Assembly: GCA_937902925.1 (NCBI GenBank)
Contig: CALFNN010000070.1
Span: 124,001-188,000 of the forward strand
Source of the DNA: an uncultured Opitutaceae bacterium
GTDB lineage: Bacteria; Verrucomicrobiota; Verrucomicrobiia; Opitutales; Opitutaceae
Length of the DNA stretch: 64,000 nucleotides
Direction of reading: 5' to 3'
The notes under the pieces were generated by a model, which had not been told where the DNA came from, searched no databases, and worked only from the letters and a program-made list of their open reading frames with translations. The translations under genes and the position numbers were made by a program. Positions 26,759 to 37,890 of this stretch are shown here, piece after piece. The stretch's first letter is position 1. Each line of letters starts with the position of its first letter.

Positions 26759-27709
26759 TCACGCGTCGCGCACGCAGCGGAACCCAAGGTTCGTCGTGCT
26801 GCTGTCGGGCGTGTTGCTCGAACGCGCATCGGTCCGGTAGCGATTGCAGTAGCTCGCGTGACAAAGATAACTCCCACCGCGCATCACGCGCCGCTCGCCC
26901 GCCGCCGGGCCGGTCGGATCCGCGCGTGGCGAGACGCGATAATAGCCCGCATCAAACCAGTCCCAACACCATTCCCAGACGTTGCCGGTCATGTTGTAGA
27001 GCCCGTGGCCGTTTGGCTTGAAACTTTTCGCCGGCGCCGGGCCGTAGTGGCCGTCGGCGCAGGTGTTGTGTCCGGGAAAAGTCCCCTGCCACACATTCAT
27101 CAGATGCCGGCCGCCGGGTTCGAGTTCGTCGCCCCACGGGAAACGTTTCTGCCCGAGCCCGCCGCGCGCAGCGCATTCCCACTCGGCCTCGGTCGGCAGC
27201 CGCTTGCCGGCCCACGCGGCGTAGGCGCACGCATCGGCCCACGAGACGTGCACCACCGGAAAATCCCAGCGCTTCCTGATGTTCGTGCCCGGCCCCTCGG
27301 GATGCCGCCACGCTGCACCGTCGACGCGACACCACCACTCGCTCCCGAGCACGCGAAGCCGCACCGCGGTCTCCTGCTGCTTCGGCGTGAGGTGGCCGTA
27401 GAACACGAAACTCCAACCGAATTTCTCCGCGTCCGTCTTGTAGTGCGTCGCGTTCACGAACGCATTGAACTGCTCGTTCGTCACGCAGGTCGCATCGATG
27501 AAGAAAGGCGCCAGCGTCACCGCGTGCGCCGGTCCCTCGCCATCCGCGGCGAAACCATAGTCGCCGTCGGTCCCCATCAAAAACTCGCCGCCGGCGATCC
27601 GCACCATGCCGTCGCCCGCGCCGGCGCTCGTGCGCCGAAACGCGCCGTGGGCCGCCAGCGCAGCCGCCGGCCCGCGGCCCGGCGCACAGCAACTGCCGTC
27701 GGACTTCAC
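26759..27709 (-). CDS. formylglycine-generating enzyme, SUMF1 family (316 aa)
   Basis: Oxidises the active-site Cys of type I sulfatases to formylglycine. The N-terminus has the Ser-Cys-Cys element common in these proteins (KSDGSCCAP), then MVRIAGGEFLMGTDG, LPTEAEWECAARGG, NMTGNVWEWCWDW and the catalytic Cys pair in GGSYLCHASYCNRYR, ending NLGFRCV. The start is a GTG overlapping the sulfatase TGA (GTGA). This gives an N-terminus matching the family, whereas the ATG farther upstream lies inside the sulfatase. The target is most likely the overlapping sulfatase. Confidence 0.93.
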   Translation of the reverse strand: MKSDGSCCAPGRGPAAALAAHGAFRRTSAGAGDGMVRIAGGEFLMGTDGDYGFAADGEGPAHAVTLAPFFIDATCVTNEQFNAFVNATHYKTDAEKFGWSFVFYGHLTPKQQETAVRLRVLGSEWWCRVDGAAWRHPEGPGTNIRKRWDFPVVHVSWADACAYAAWAGKRLPTEAEWECAARGGLGQKRFPWGDELEPGGRHLMNVWQGTFPGHNTCADGHYGPAPAKSFKPNGHGLYNMTGNVWEWCWDWFDAGYYRVSPRADPTGPAAGERRVMRGGSYLCHASYCNRYRTDARSSNTPDSSTTNLGFRCVRDA

Positions 27710-29220
27710 GCCGGCATCTTGCCGAGCGTCGCCGCGTATTTCCGCGTGAGCGCCGACAACTCGGTGCGCACCGACGCGTATTTCGGATCGTCGGCCAGAT
27801 TGGTCATCTCGAGCGGGTCCGCTTTCGGATCGAACAGCATCGCGCCGTTCGCGCCGTCGGGCCCGAACTCGGCAAAGCGCCACTTTTCCGTGCGCACCGC
27901 GACACCATGCAGCGTCCGCCCGTCCTCACTCCACACGCTGAACGCCGGCCGGCCCCACTCGGCCGCCGGCTGGCGCAGCAGCGGCGTCAGGCTCGTGCCC
28001 TGGAGTCCCTGCGGCGGTTGCGGCAGCCCGCAGAGTTCGACGAGCGTCGGGTAAACGTCGAGCGACTGCACGGGGCGGAAACACGCCGTGCCGTTGCCCG
28101 CCGCGCCCGGAGCCGAGATGATCAGCGGAATCCGGGTGCCCATCTCGAACAGCGAGCCCGCCTTCGACCATTTGCCCTTTTCGCCGAGCTGGTAGCCATG
28201 GTCGACCATGAGGACGATGATCGTGTTCTCGCGCAGGCCGAGCCGGTCGAGCTCGGCGACGACGCGCCCGATGTTCCAATCCGTCCACGACGTCGACGCG
28301 ATGTAGGCGCGGATGACTTCCCTCGCCTCGGCCTCGGTCGCGTGGCGACCGATGAACAGGTCGGCGTTGCGCTTGCGGATGGCCGCGCTCGGAAAACCCG
28401 GCGGCACCGTCGGCCACGGCGCGAAGTCCGGCGTGAGCTTGATCTTGTTCGCGTCGTAGAGGTCGAGGAATTTCTGCGGCGCGCACGGCGGGCTGTGCGG
28501 TTTCACCGGACCGCAGCCGACGAAGAACGGCTGGTCCTTGTCCTTGTAGCGGCGCAGATAATCGATCGCGAGGTCCGCCGTATGATAGTCCGGATGGCCT
28601 TCGCCGTTGCCGTCGAGGATGACGATCCGGTCCGAATGCGCCGCCTGGCTCGTGTCCTGTGGCAACGGCGCCTCGACGTAACCCGGCGCGGCCGGTCCCG
28701 GCACGCGCGGAATCACCATCGTGTGCCCGCCCGCGCCACCGTCGCCCTCGCGGGCGCCGCCGCCCTCGGTCCACGCCTTGGGATCGTCGAGCCCGCCGTG
28801 GAAAATCTTGCCGGACCGCAGCGAGTCGTAGCCGTTTTCCTTGAAGAGCTGCGGCAGGCTGACCCAGTCGGGATGAATCGTGCGGAAATTCGAGCGGTTG
28901 CCGAGGACGCCCGTCTGCGTCGGGAACCGGCCGGTCATCAGCGACGAACGCGACGGATTGCAGAGTGGAAACTGGCAGTAGTTGCGATCGAACCGGACGC
29001 CCGCCTTCGCGAGCGCATCCATGTTCGGCGTGAGCGCGCCGAACATGCTGTTGTAGCAGCCGAGTTCGACGCGCATGTCGTCGACGATGAAGAAGAGGAC
29101 GTTCGGCTTGCGGCCGGCCTTCGTCGCCGGCGCCTGCGCGCGCAGCGTCCGCGGCAGCGACGCCGCCACCGCGGCGCCCGCGACCTGGCCGAGAAATTTC
29201 CGGCGGGTGAATTGGCTCAT
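27706..29220 (-). CDS. type I sulfatase, iduronate-2-sulfatase-like, Tat-exported (504 aa)
   Basis: Twin-arginine leader FTRRKFLGQVAGAAVAAS. Alkaline-phosphatase-superfamily fold: metal-binding DD in VLFFIVDDMRVELGC, formylglycine motif CNPSR in FPLCNPSRSSLMTGRFP (about residues 108-124), then KWSKAGSLFEMGTRIPL in the second half. The CxPSR core is the substrate of the enzyme encoded next. Hydrolyses sulfate esters of polysaccharides outside the cytoplasm. The specific sugar cannot be read from sequence; iduronate-2-sulfatase-like is by overall resemblance. Confidence 0.92.
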   Translation of the reverse strand: MSQFTRRKFLGQVAGAAVAASLPRTLRAQAPATKAGRKPNVLFFIVDDMRVELGCYNSMFGALTPNMDALAKAGVRFDRNYCQFPLCNPSRSSLMTGRFPTQTGVLGNRSNFRTIHPDWVSLPQLFKENGYDSLRSGKIFHGGLDDPKAWTEGGGAREGDGGAGGHTMVIPRVPGPAAPGYVEAPLPQDTSQAAHSDRIVILDGNGEGHPDYHTADLAIDYLRRYKDKDQPFFVGCGPVKPHSPPCAPQKFLDLYDANKIKLTPDFAPWPTVPPGFPSAAIRKRNADLFIGRHATEAEAREVIRAYIASTSWTDWNIGRVVAELDRLGLRENTIIVLMVDHGYQLGEKGKWSKAGSLFEMGTRIPLIISAPGAAGNGTACFRPVQSLDVYPTLVELCGLPQPPQGLQGTSLTPLLRQPAAEWGRPAFSVWSEDGRTLHGVAVRTEKWRFAEFGPDGANGAMLFDPKADPLEMTNLADDPKYASVRTELSALTRKYAATLGKMPA

Positions 29221-29271
29221 GCGATTATTCTCCAGATTGCGGTCGTGACGCGGGCGGCGCCGTGGCGCGGG

Positions 29272-29868
29272 TTATTTTTTAACGGCAAACGGCAGCGAGA
29301 ATTTCGTGTTCTCCCACACGATATTCAAGACACCCGAATTCGGGGCGCTCGCATCGTTCGCCAGCTCCAGGGTAAGCTGGCCCACCGTATTTTCCACCGC
29401 CTCTTTCTTCAGGTCGAACCGCGCCAGGTCGTGCTTCTCGTCGACGGGAATGCCCCACTTTCCAATATTCGTGCTGAAGGCGAGCTTCGACGTGCCGCTC
29501 TCCGACGGGACGATGTAAAGCGTGTAGGCACCCGCGGGCACCGTGGTGCCCTGGATTTCGAGCGGCAGCGGCGTCACCAGCAATGTCGCTTCGTCGGCGC
29601 CCATCCGGTCGGCCTTGTCCCATTTGACCAGGTCGCCCCAGATTTTCCGCACCTCGGTCGTGCCGGGCTTGATCGAGTAGGGTCGGCCGTAGGAGATCGT
29701 GACCAGCGTGCCCGTGCGGCGGTTGCCACCGATGTAGGCGCTGATGGTTTCGTGCGGACTCATGCCGCCGGTCGAGGCGGCACGCGCGGGTGATTGCTGG
29801 GCGGAGGCGGGCACCGCGCACAACAGCGCGGAGGCGGCGAGGACGAGCGTGGAAGCGAATTTGTTCAT
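29272..29868 (-). CDS. DUF2911 secreted protein (198 aa)
   Basis: Signal peptide MNKFASTLVLAASALLCAVP. The DUF2911 core runs from SAYIGGNRRTGTLVTISYGR through VRKIWGDLVKWDKADRMGAD, TTVPAGAYTLYIVPSESG and VLNIVWENTKFSLPF. The family is a beta-sandwich of unknown function. The start at MNKF was chosen over an upstream in-frame codon because of the signal peptide. Second DUF2911 protein of the window; the other heads the bsh run at 40484-41353. Confidence 0.88.
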   Translation of the reverse strand: MNKFASTLVLAASALLCAVPASAQQSPARAASTGGMSPHETISAYIGGNRRTGTLVTISYGRPYSIKPGTTEVRKIWGDLVKWDKADRMGADEATLLVTPLPLEIQGTTVPAGAYTLYIVPSESGTSKLAFSTNIGKWGIPVDEKHDLARFDLKKEAVENTVGQLTLELANDASAPNSGVLNIVWENTKFSLPFAVKK

Positions 29869-29970
29869 GGCATTCCTTGATGACTTCGATTGCGGGGTTG
29901 CGCCCGGCCAAAGGGTGGGACCGGGGCGGACGAACACTAATGCACGCCAGACGCATGGCGGGCAAGAAGA

Positions 29971-29998
29971 GTCCGGACAGTCCAGCGCGCGTCCGGAA
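29971..29998 (-). terminator. hairpin downstream of the GH106 gene, possible terminator
   Basis: Inverted GTCCGGAC/GTCCGGA with a 12-nt spacer, lying 12 bp beyond the GH106 stop. On the minus strand it is followed by a pyrimidine-rich CTCTTCTT stretch rather than a pure T-tract, so it would be a weak terminator. It also lies in the upstream region of the DUF2911 gene. Confidence 0.35.
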
Positions 29999-30009
29999 CC
30001 GAACCGGCC

Positions 30010-33369
<3,360 letters not shown>

Positions 33370-33414
33370 GAGGAGGGTTCCGATTCATGAACCCTCGCGC
33401 ACGCCGGCGCAATC

Positions 33415-34557
33415 TCACGACGGCGGGCAAACGCGGCGGTAGAGCTCCACGTAACGCGGCACGATTTGTCCCGCGGAGAAGGCGTTGCGGGCGCGTTCGC
33501 GGGCGGCGCGGCCGAGGGCGGCGCGCCGCGTGGCGTCATCGAGCAGCGACTCCACGGCGCGGGCCAGCCGGTCGGCATCGTGCGCCGGGAGGAGCAGGCC
33601 GTGCTCGCCGTCGCGCACGACCTCCGGAATTCCGCCGACCGCGGTGGCGACGCTCGGCACACCGAACGCCATGAGCTCGAGCAGGCTCACGCAAAAACTC
33701 TCCAGCTCCGACGTGAACAACCCGACGTCCGCCACCTGCAGGTAGTCCTCGATCGCGAGCACGTTCGACCTGACGATGACGCGGTCGGCGAGCCCGAGCC
33801 GCTGCACTTCCGGCAGGTAGGGCGAAAAATCCCCGCCCGCGAGGATGACCAGCTTGAACGCATCGCGCGGCCGCAACCGCGATGCGGTCTCGAGGAGCAG
33901 GTCGATACGCTTGATCGGGCGCAGGTTCGACAGGTGCAGGATCACCGCGTCGCCGTCGCGCAGCCCGAGCTCGGCCCGCACCGCCTCGCGGGAGCGCGTG
34001 GCGCCGCGCGGCTCGAAGAAATTGTGGATGACCTCGATCGGGCGCTGCACGCCGAGCAGCCGCCGCGTTTCGCCGCGGAGAAATTCGGACACCGTCGTGA
34101 CGGCGTCGGAGTTTTCCAACGCGTGGCGGATCGCGGGGCCGTAGCCGGGATCGCGGCCGAACAGCGTGGTGTCGGTGCCGTGCAGCGTCGTCACAATCCC
34201 CGGCCGCCGGCCGGGCGGCAGCATCCCGCGCGCGAGCAGCGCCGCAGTCGCATGGGGCACGGCGTAGTGCACATGCAGCACATCGAGGGCCTGGTCGCGC
34301 GCGACCTCGGCCATCTTCACCGAGAGCGGCAGCGTGTAGTCGGGGTATTTGAAGAGATCGTAGCCGCTCACCACCACCGGGTGAAAATGCAGCCGCGGCG
34401 CATCCGCCGGCACGCGAAACGGCCGCTCGTAGCTGATGAAATGCACCTCGTGCCCGCGCGCCGCGAGTTCCTCGCCCAGCTCCGACGCAAGGATGCCACT
34501 GCCACCCACGGACGGATAGCACGTGATCCCGACTTTTAGCGGGCGGTCGTCAGCCAT
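33415..34557 (-). CDS. bshA: BshA, N-acetyl-alpha-D-glucosaminyl L-malate synthase (380 aa)
   Basis: GT4 glycosyltransferase. First step of bacillithiol synthesis: UDP-GlcNAc plus L-malate gives GlcNAc-malate. Family blocks: ITCYPSVGGSGILASELGEE, VHFISYERPFRVP, DLFKYPDYTLPLSVKMAEV, VTTLHGTDTTLFG, LSNLRPIKRIDLLLE and the donor-site GLFTSELESFCVSLLELMAFGV region (Glu pair). Start at MADDRPLKVG, one base after the bshB1 stop. Assignment rests on the BshA-specific N-terminal blocks, the length and the two neighbouring bsh genes. Confidence 0.92.
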   Translation of the reverse strand: MADDRPLKVGITCYPSVGGSGILASELGEELAARGHEVHFISYERPFRVPADAPRLHFHPVVVSGYDLFKYPDYTLPLSVKMAEVARDQALDVLHVHYAVPHATAALLARGMLPPGRRPGIVTTLHGTDTTLFGRDPGYGPAIRHALENSDAVTTVSEFLRGETRRLLGVQRPIEVIHNFFEPRGATRSREAVRAELGLRDGDAVILHLSNLRPIKRIDLLLETASRLRPRDAFKLVILAGGDFSPYLPEVQRLGLADRVIVRSNVLAIEDYLQVADVGLFTSELESFCVSLLELMAFGVPSVATAVGGIPEVVRDGEHGLLLPAHDADRLARAVESLLDDATRRAALGRAARERARNAFSAGQIVPRYVELYRRVCPPS

Positions 34558-34558
34558 G

Positions 34559-35347
34559 TCAGAACTGACGTGCGGCGCGGCCCAAGGTCGCGAGCGATTC
34601 GCAGACGAGCGGGTCGTTGGGAAAAAGCTGGATCGCGTGGCCGGCGCCACAACGGACGCCGTGCATCTTTGCGCGGGCGAGATGGAGCCCGACGTAACGG
34701 CGTGTCTTCGCCTGCGAGGCGTGCGCCTCCATCGCCGCCGTCCACGCGGCGACGACCGCGTGTTCGGACACGTCCATCAGCACCGCGGACCGGTCTGCCG
34801 GCTCGGCCTCGACCGTCACGGCGTAAAACAGGAGCTGCTCGATCGTGTGCGGCTTGTATTTCATCAGCTCCGCCACGCCGCCGTAACGCGCCAGCCGCGC
34901 CGCATCGCGCACCATCCGGCCCACCGTCACGTGATCCGGGTGCTGATTCTCGACGATGGTCGGCGCCAACAGCAGCCGCGGGCGGACGCGGCGGATGATC
35001 GCGGCGAATTTCATCGTGTGCGCCAGCTTCGGCTCCATGTGCGAATCGCCGCCGAGATCGACAAACTCGAGCGTCGCCCCGAGCAGCGCCGCGGATTTCT
35101 TCGCCTCCGCCGTGCGTTGCACCGGCGTGCCGTGCGTGCCGGCCTCGCCGCGGGAGCAGACGACGAAGTGCGCCGCGTGCCCGGCCTGCGTCTCGCGCGC
35201 GATGACGCCGCCGCACCCGAACTCGATGTCGTCCGGATGCGCGCCGAACGCCAGCAGTAGCGGTCCGTCAGCGGCGGCAGATTTCGGTGTGGGCTTCGTC
35301 GGCACGGTCGATGGGGTCACGGTTGAGGAAGATGATGTCAGGCGCAT
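34559..35347 (-). CDS. bshB1: BshB1-type PIG-L deacetylase (262 aa)
   Basis: Zinc-dependent removal of the acetyl group from GlcNAc-malate, second step of bacillithiol synthesis. Zinc motif AHPDDIEFGCGG near residues 36-47, downstream His in IVENQHPDHVTVGR, plus the BshB1-type RGEAGTHGTPVQRTAEAKKS. The ATG at 35347 lies 80 bp inside the preceding bshC-like gene; the first 28 residues are atypical, and a GTG at 35305 would shorten this overlap. Followed directly by bshA. Confidence 0.92.
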   Translation of the reverse strand: MRLTSSSSTVTPSTVPTKPTPKSAAADGPLLLAFGAHPDDIEFGCGGVIARETQAGHAAHFVVCSRGEAGTHGTPVQRTAEAKKSAALLGATLEFVDLGGDSHMEPKLAHTMKFAAIIRRVRPRLLLAPTIVENQHPDHVTVGRMVRDAARLARYGGVAELMKYKPHTIEQLLFYAVTVEAEPADRSAVLMDVSEHAVVAAWTAAMEAHASQAKTRRYVGLHLARAKMHGVRCGAGHAIQLFPNDPLVCESLATLGRAARQF

Positions 35348-36047
35348 CGACCTTGTTCAAGTATGCCTGTTCGCCCGCGCCCGCGATGTAATGGGTGCAA
35401 TGGAGCACCGATTGCATCCAGCGCAACCGCGAGTCGCGCGTCGGGCTGACCTGCGCCGGGGTGAAGTCGGCCGCCGGCAGCGTCACGTAACAAGCGCCGC
35501 CCTCGTGCAGCTTCAGGGCGCCGTCCAGCCAGCGCGCCCGCACCACCTCGCCCTCGTGCGGCACGTCGACAAAGAACTCGTCCACCGCGCGGGCGGCAGC
35601 GCGCACCGCCGGGTCGCTCGACCGGACCACGCGCACGCCATCGAGCAGCCCGAGCCGACGATACATCTCCAGGCAGAAATCGGCGACAGTCGGCGCCGCG
35701 TTGGCCTTGAACGCGTCGACCATCTCCGGCCCGACGTAGGCGCCGAGCTGGCGCGCGGTGTTGTCGCGCCAGCCGGCCGGGATGCGTTTCAGGTGCAGCG
35801 GCGAGAATTTGCGCTGGAGCTTGTTCGCGAAGGCGAAATTCAACGTCGCCGGTTCGCCGGTCTTCCGGTGATGCAGGATCGTCTGCGTCTCGCGCGGATC
35901 GTGGTCGCTGTCGTGGCAGAAAAACACGATCTCGCCGCCGATCTCGGATTGCAGCCGGCGCGCCGTCAGGACTTTCGCGTAAAGAAAGCGCCGCGGGAAA
36001 AACCCGCACGGCTGCTGGCCAAAGGCGATGACCGGGGTGCCGCTCAT
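35268..36047 (-). CDS. compact BshC-like protein (259 aa)
   Basis: Canonical BshC (about 540 aa) adds cysteine to glucosaminyl-malate in the last step of bacillithiol synthesis. This protein has the BshC-type opening VIAFGQQPCGFFPRRFLYAK and the block VFFCHDSDHDPRETQ, equivalent to the GQQ...LY and EDHD blocks of BshC, but ends at about half the usual length and lacks the long coiled-coil and C-terminal part. Its start overlaps the symporter stop (ATGA) and its 3' end overlaps bshB1 by up to 80 bp. Ligase activity is inferred. Confidence 0.75.
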   Translation of the reverse strand: MSGTPVIAFGQQPCGFFPRRFLYAKVLTARRLQSEIGGEIVFFCHDSDHDPRETQTILHHRKTGEPATLNFAFANKLQRKFSPLHLKRIPAGWRDNTARQLGAYVGPEMVDAFKANAAPTVADFCLEMYRRLGLLDGVRVVRSSDPAVRAAARAVDEFFVDVPHEGEVVRARWLDGALKLHEGGACYVTLPAADFTPAQVSPTRDSRLRWMQSVLHCTHYIAGAGEQAYLNKVDAPDIIFLNRDPIDRADEAHTEICRR

Positions 36048-37735
36048 GAGCCCGCCGTCGAATAGGGCCGGCCTCCCATCACCGCCTGCAATCCCAGCGC
36101 AAATACCACGCACGCCCCACAACCGATCACGTTATACCAGAGATAGGAAATGCTGAGCGTGGCGTAGAGCGTCCACACGAGCACGAGCGCCGCCAGCGCG
36201 CCCCAGAAAACCGCCGTGCCGCCGATCCGTTTCAGGAAGAATGCCACGAGGAAAAGCCCGAGCGGCACCCCGTAGAAGAGCGAGCCGAGGATGTTCGACG
36301 CCTGGATCAGGTTCTCCGCGAGATTGGCCGCGAGGGCGACCCCGATCGCAAACAACCCCCAGAACGCCGTGAACCAGCGCGACGCCGCGACGTAGTGCGC
36401 GTCCGTGGCCTCGCGCCGGATCACAAAGCGGTAGAAATCGACCGTGGTGGTCGAGCCGAGCGCGTTGAGTTCGCCTGCCTTCGACGACAGCGCGGCGGCG
36501 AAAAACACCGTCACGAGCAGCCCGATGAGCCCGTGCGGCAGGTAACGCAGGATGAATCCGATGAAGACGTAGTCCGCGTCGTTCGCCTTGGCGCCGGGCG
36601 TGGCCGCCACCAGTTGCTTCGCCTCGCCGCGAACCGCATCGGCCCGGCTGTGGGCCGCGACCACCGCGGTGTGCGCGGCCTCGGCTGCCGCGCTGTCCCC
36701 GGCGTGCCGCGCCGCGATCCACGTCTCCAGTTGCCGGCGCTCCGCCGCGTGCGCGCCGGCGAACTCGGCTTCGATCGCGGTTCGCTTGTCGCCCGCGGTC
36801 TGCCGCCACGCCGCCTCGTTGAAAAACACCGGCGGCCGCTCGAACTGGAAGAAGACAAAGACCATCACGCCCAGCAGCAGGATGAAGAACTGCATCGGAA
36901 TCTTGAAGATGGCGTTGAACATCAGCCCGAGCCGGCTTTCGCGCAGCGAGGCGCCCGTGATATAGCGCTGCACCTGCGACTGGTCGGTGCCGAAATAGGA
37001 CAGCGCGAGAAACATCCCCCCGAACACGCCCGACCAGATCGTGTAGCGCCGGTCGGGGTTCAGCGAAAAATCCACCGCCTCGAGCTTGTGAAACCCGCCC
37101 GCCAGCGTGAGCGCATCCCCGAAGCCGAGCCCGGCGGGCAGCCGCGCCAGCAGCACCCCGAACGCCGCCACCATGCCCGCGAAGATCACGCCGATCTGGT
37201 ATTTCTGCGTGAGCGTCACCGCCTCGCTGCCGCCCGTGACCGTGTAGATCGTCACGAGCAGCCCACTGCAGATGATCGTGGCGTTCAAGGGCCAGCCGAA
37301 AACCGTCGAGAGCACGATGGCCGGCGCGTAGATCGTGATCCCGGCGCCGAGTCCGCGCTGGAGCAAAAACAACGCCGCGCCGAGCAGCCGCGTCTTCTGG
37401 TCGAAGCGCCGGCCGAGGAACTCGTAGGCCGTGTAGACATTCAGCCGGCGGTAGATCGGCAGGAAAAAAATCGCGATCACCAGCAGCGCGAGCGGCGCGC
37501 CGAAATAATTCTGCACGAAGCCGAGCCCGTTCTCGTAGCCCTGGCCCGGCGTCGAGAGGAACGTGATCGCGCTGGCCTGCGTCGCCATCACCGAGAGCCC
37601 GATCGCCAGCCACCGCGTGTCGCCGGCGCCCTTGAGATACGTCGCGAGGTCGCGCCGCCCGCGCGTGCGCCACATGCCGTAGCCCGCGATGCCGACGAGC
37701 GTGCCGACGAGGACAAGGTAATCGAGGGCGTTCAC
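36044..37735 (-). CDS. sodium:solute symporter, SSS family (563 aa)
   Basis: Na+-coupled transporter with about 13 transmembrane helices. Visible: ALDYLVLVGTLVGIAGYG, LSVMATQASAITFLSTPGQG (helix-1 break typical of the family), FLPIYRRLNVYTAYEFLGRR, YFGTDQSQVQRYITGASLRE. A hydrophilic Ala/Arg/Glu-rich loop lies near residues 335-400. The start is a GTG overlapping the upstream 52-aa gene (GTGA). Substrate unknown; embedding in a bsh operon and next to a PIG-L deacetylase suggests uptake of a sugar, amino acid or thiol-derived compound. Confidence 0.9.
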   Translation of the reverse strand: MNALDYLVLVGTLVGIAGYGMWRTRGRRDLATYLKGAGDTRWLAIGLSVMATQASAITFLSTPGQGYENGLGFVQNYFGAPLALLVIAIFFLPIYRRLNVYTAYEFLGRRFDQKTRLLGAALFLLQRGLGAGITIYAPAIVLSTVFGWPLNATIICSGLLVTIYTVTGGSEAVTLTQKYQIGVIFAGMVAAFGVLLARLPAGLGFGDALTLAGGFHKLEAVDFSLNPDRRYTIWSGVFGGMFLALSYFGTDQSQVQRYITGASLRESRLGLMFNAIFKIPMQFFILLLGVMVFVFFQFERPPVFFNEAAWRQTAGDKRTAIEAEFAGAHAAERRQLETWIAARHAGDSAAAEAAHTAVVAAHSRADAVRGEAKQLVAATPGAKANDADYVFIGFILRYLPHGLIGLLVTVFFAAALSSKAGELNALGSTTTVDFYRFVIRREATDAHYVAASRWFTAFWGLFAIGVALAANLAENLIQASNILGSLFYGVPLGLFLVAFFLKRIGGTAVFWGALAALVLVWTLYATLSISYLWYNVIGCGACVVFALGLQAVMGGRPYSTAGS

Positions 37736-37890
37736 GAATATTTCTCGGTGAGCACGGTGAGCAGCACGACCCACAGCACGAAGACCCCGAGCACGAAAAC
37801 GTAAACCCCGCGCCACGAGCGCAGGCCCGGCAGCCCCGTGGATTCGTCGTCAGCCGGTGGCGGGGAGGTCGGGACGCCGGGCAAACTCAT
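37732..37890 (-). CDS. 52-aa single-pass membrane protein
   Basis: MSLPGVPTSPPPADDESTGL, then a transmembrane helix (YVFVLGVFVLWVVLLTVLTE). It overlaps both neighbours by 4 bp (ATGA with the PIG-L gene stop, GTGA with the symporter start), which strongly supports that it is translated. It is probably a small partner subunit of the symporter; this is inferred from position and topology alone. Confidence 0.75.
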   Translation of the reverse strand: MSLPGVPTSPPPADDESTGLPGLRSWRGVYVFVLGVFVLWVVLLTVLTEKYS

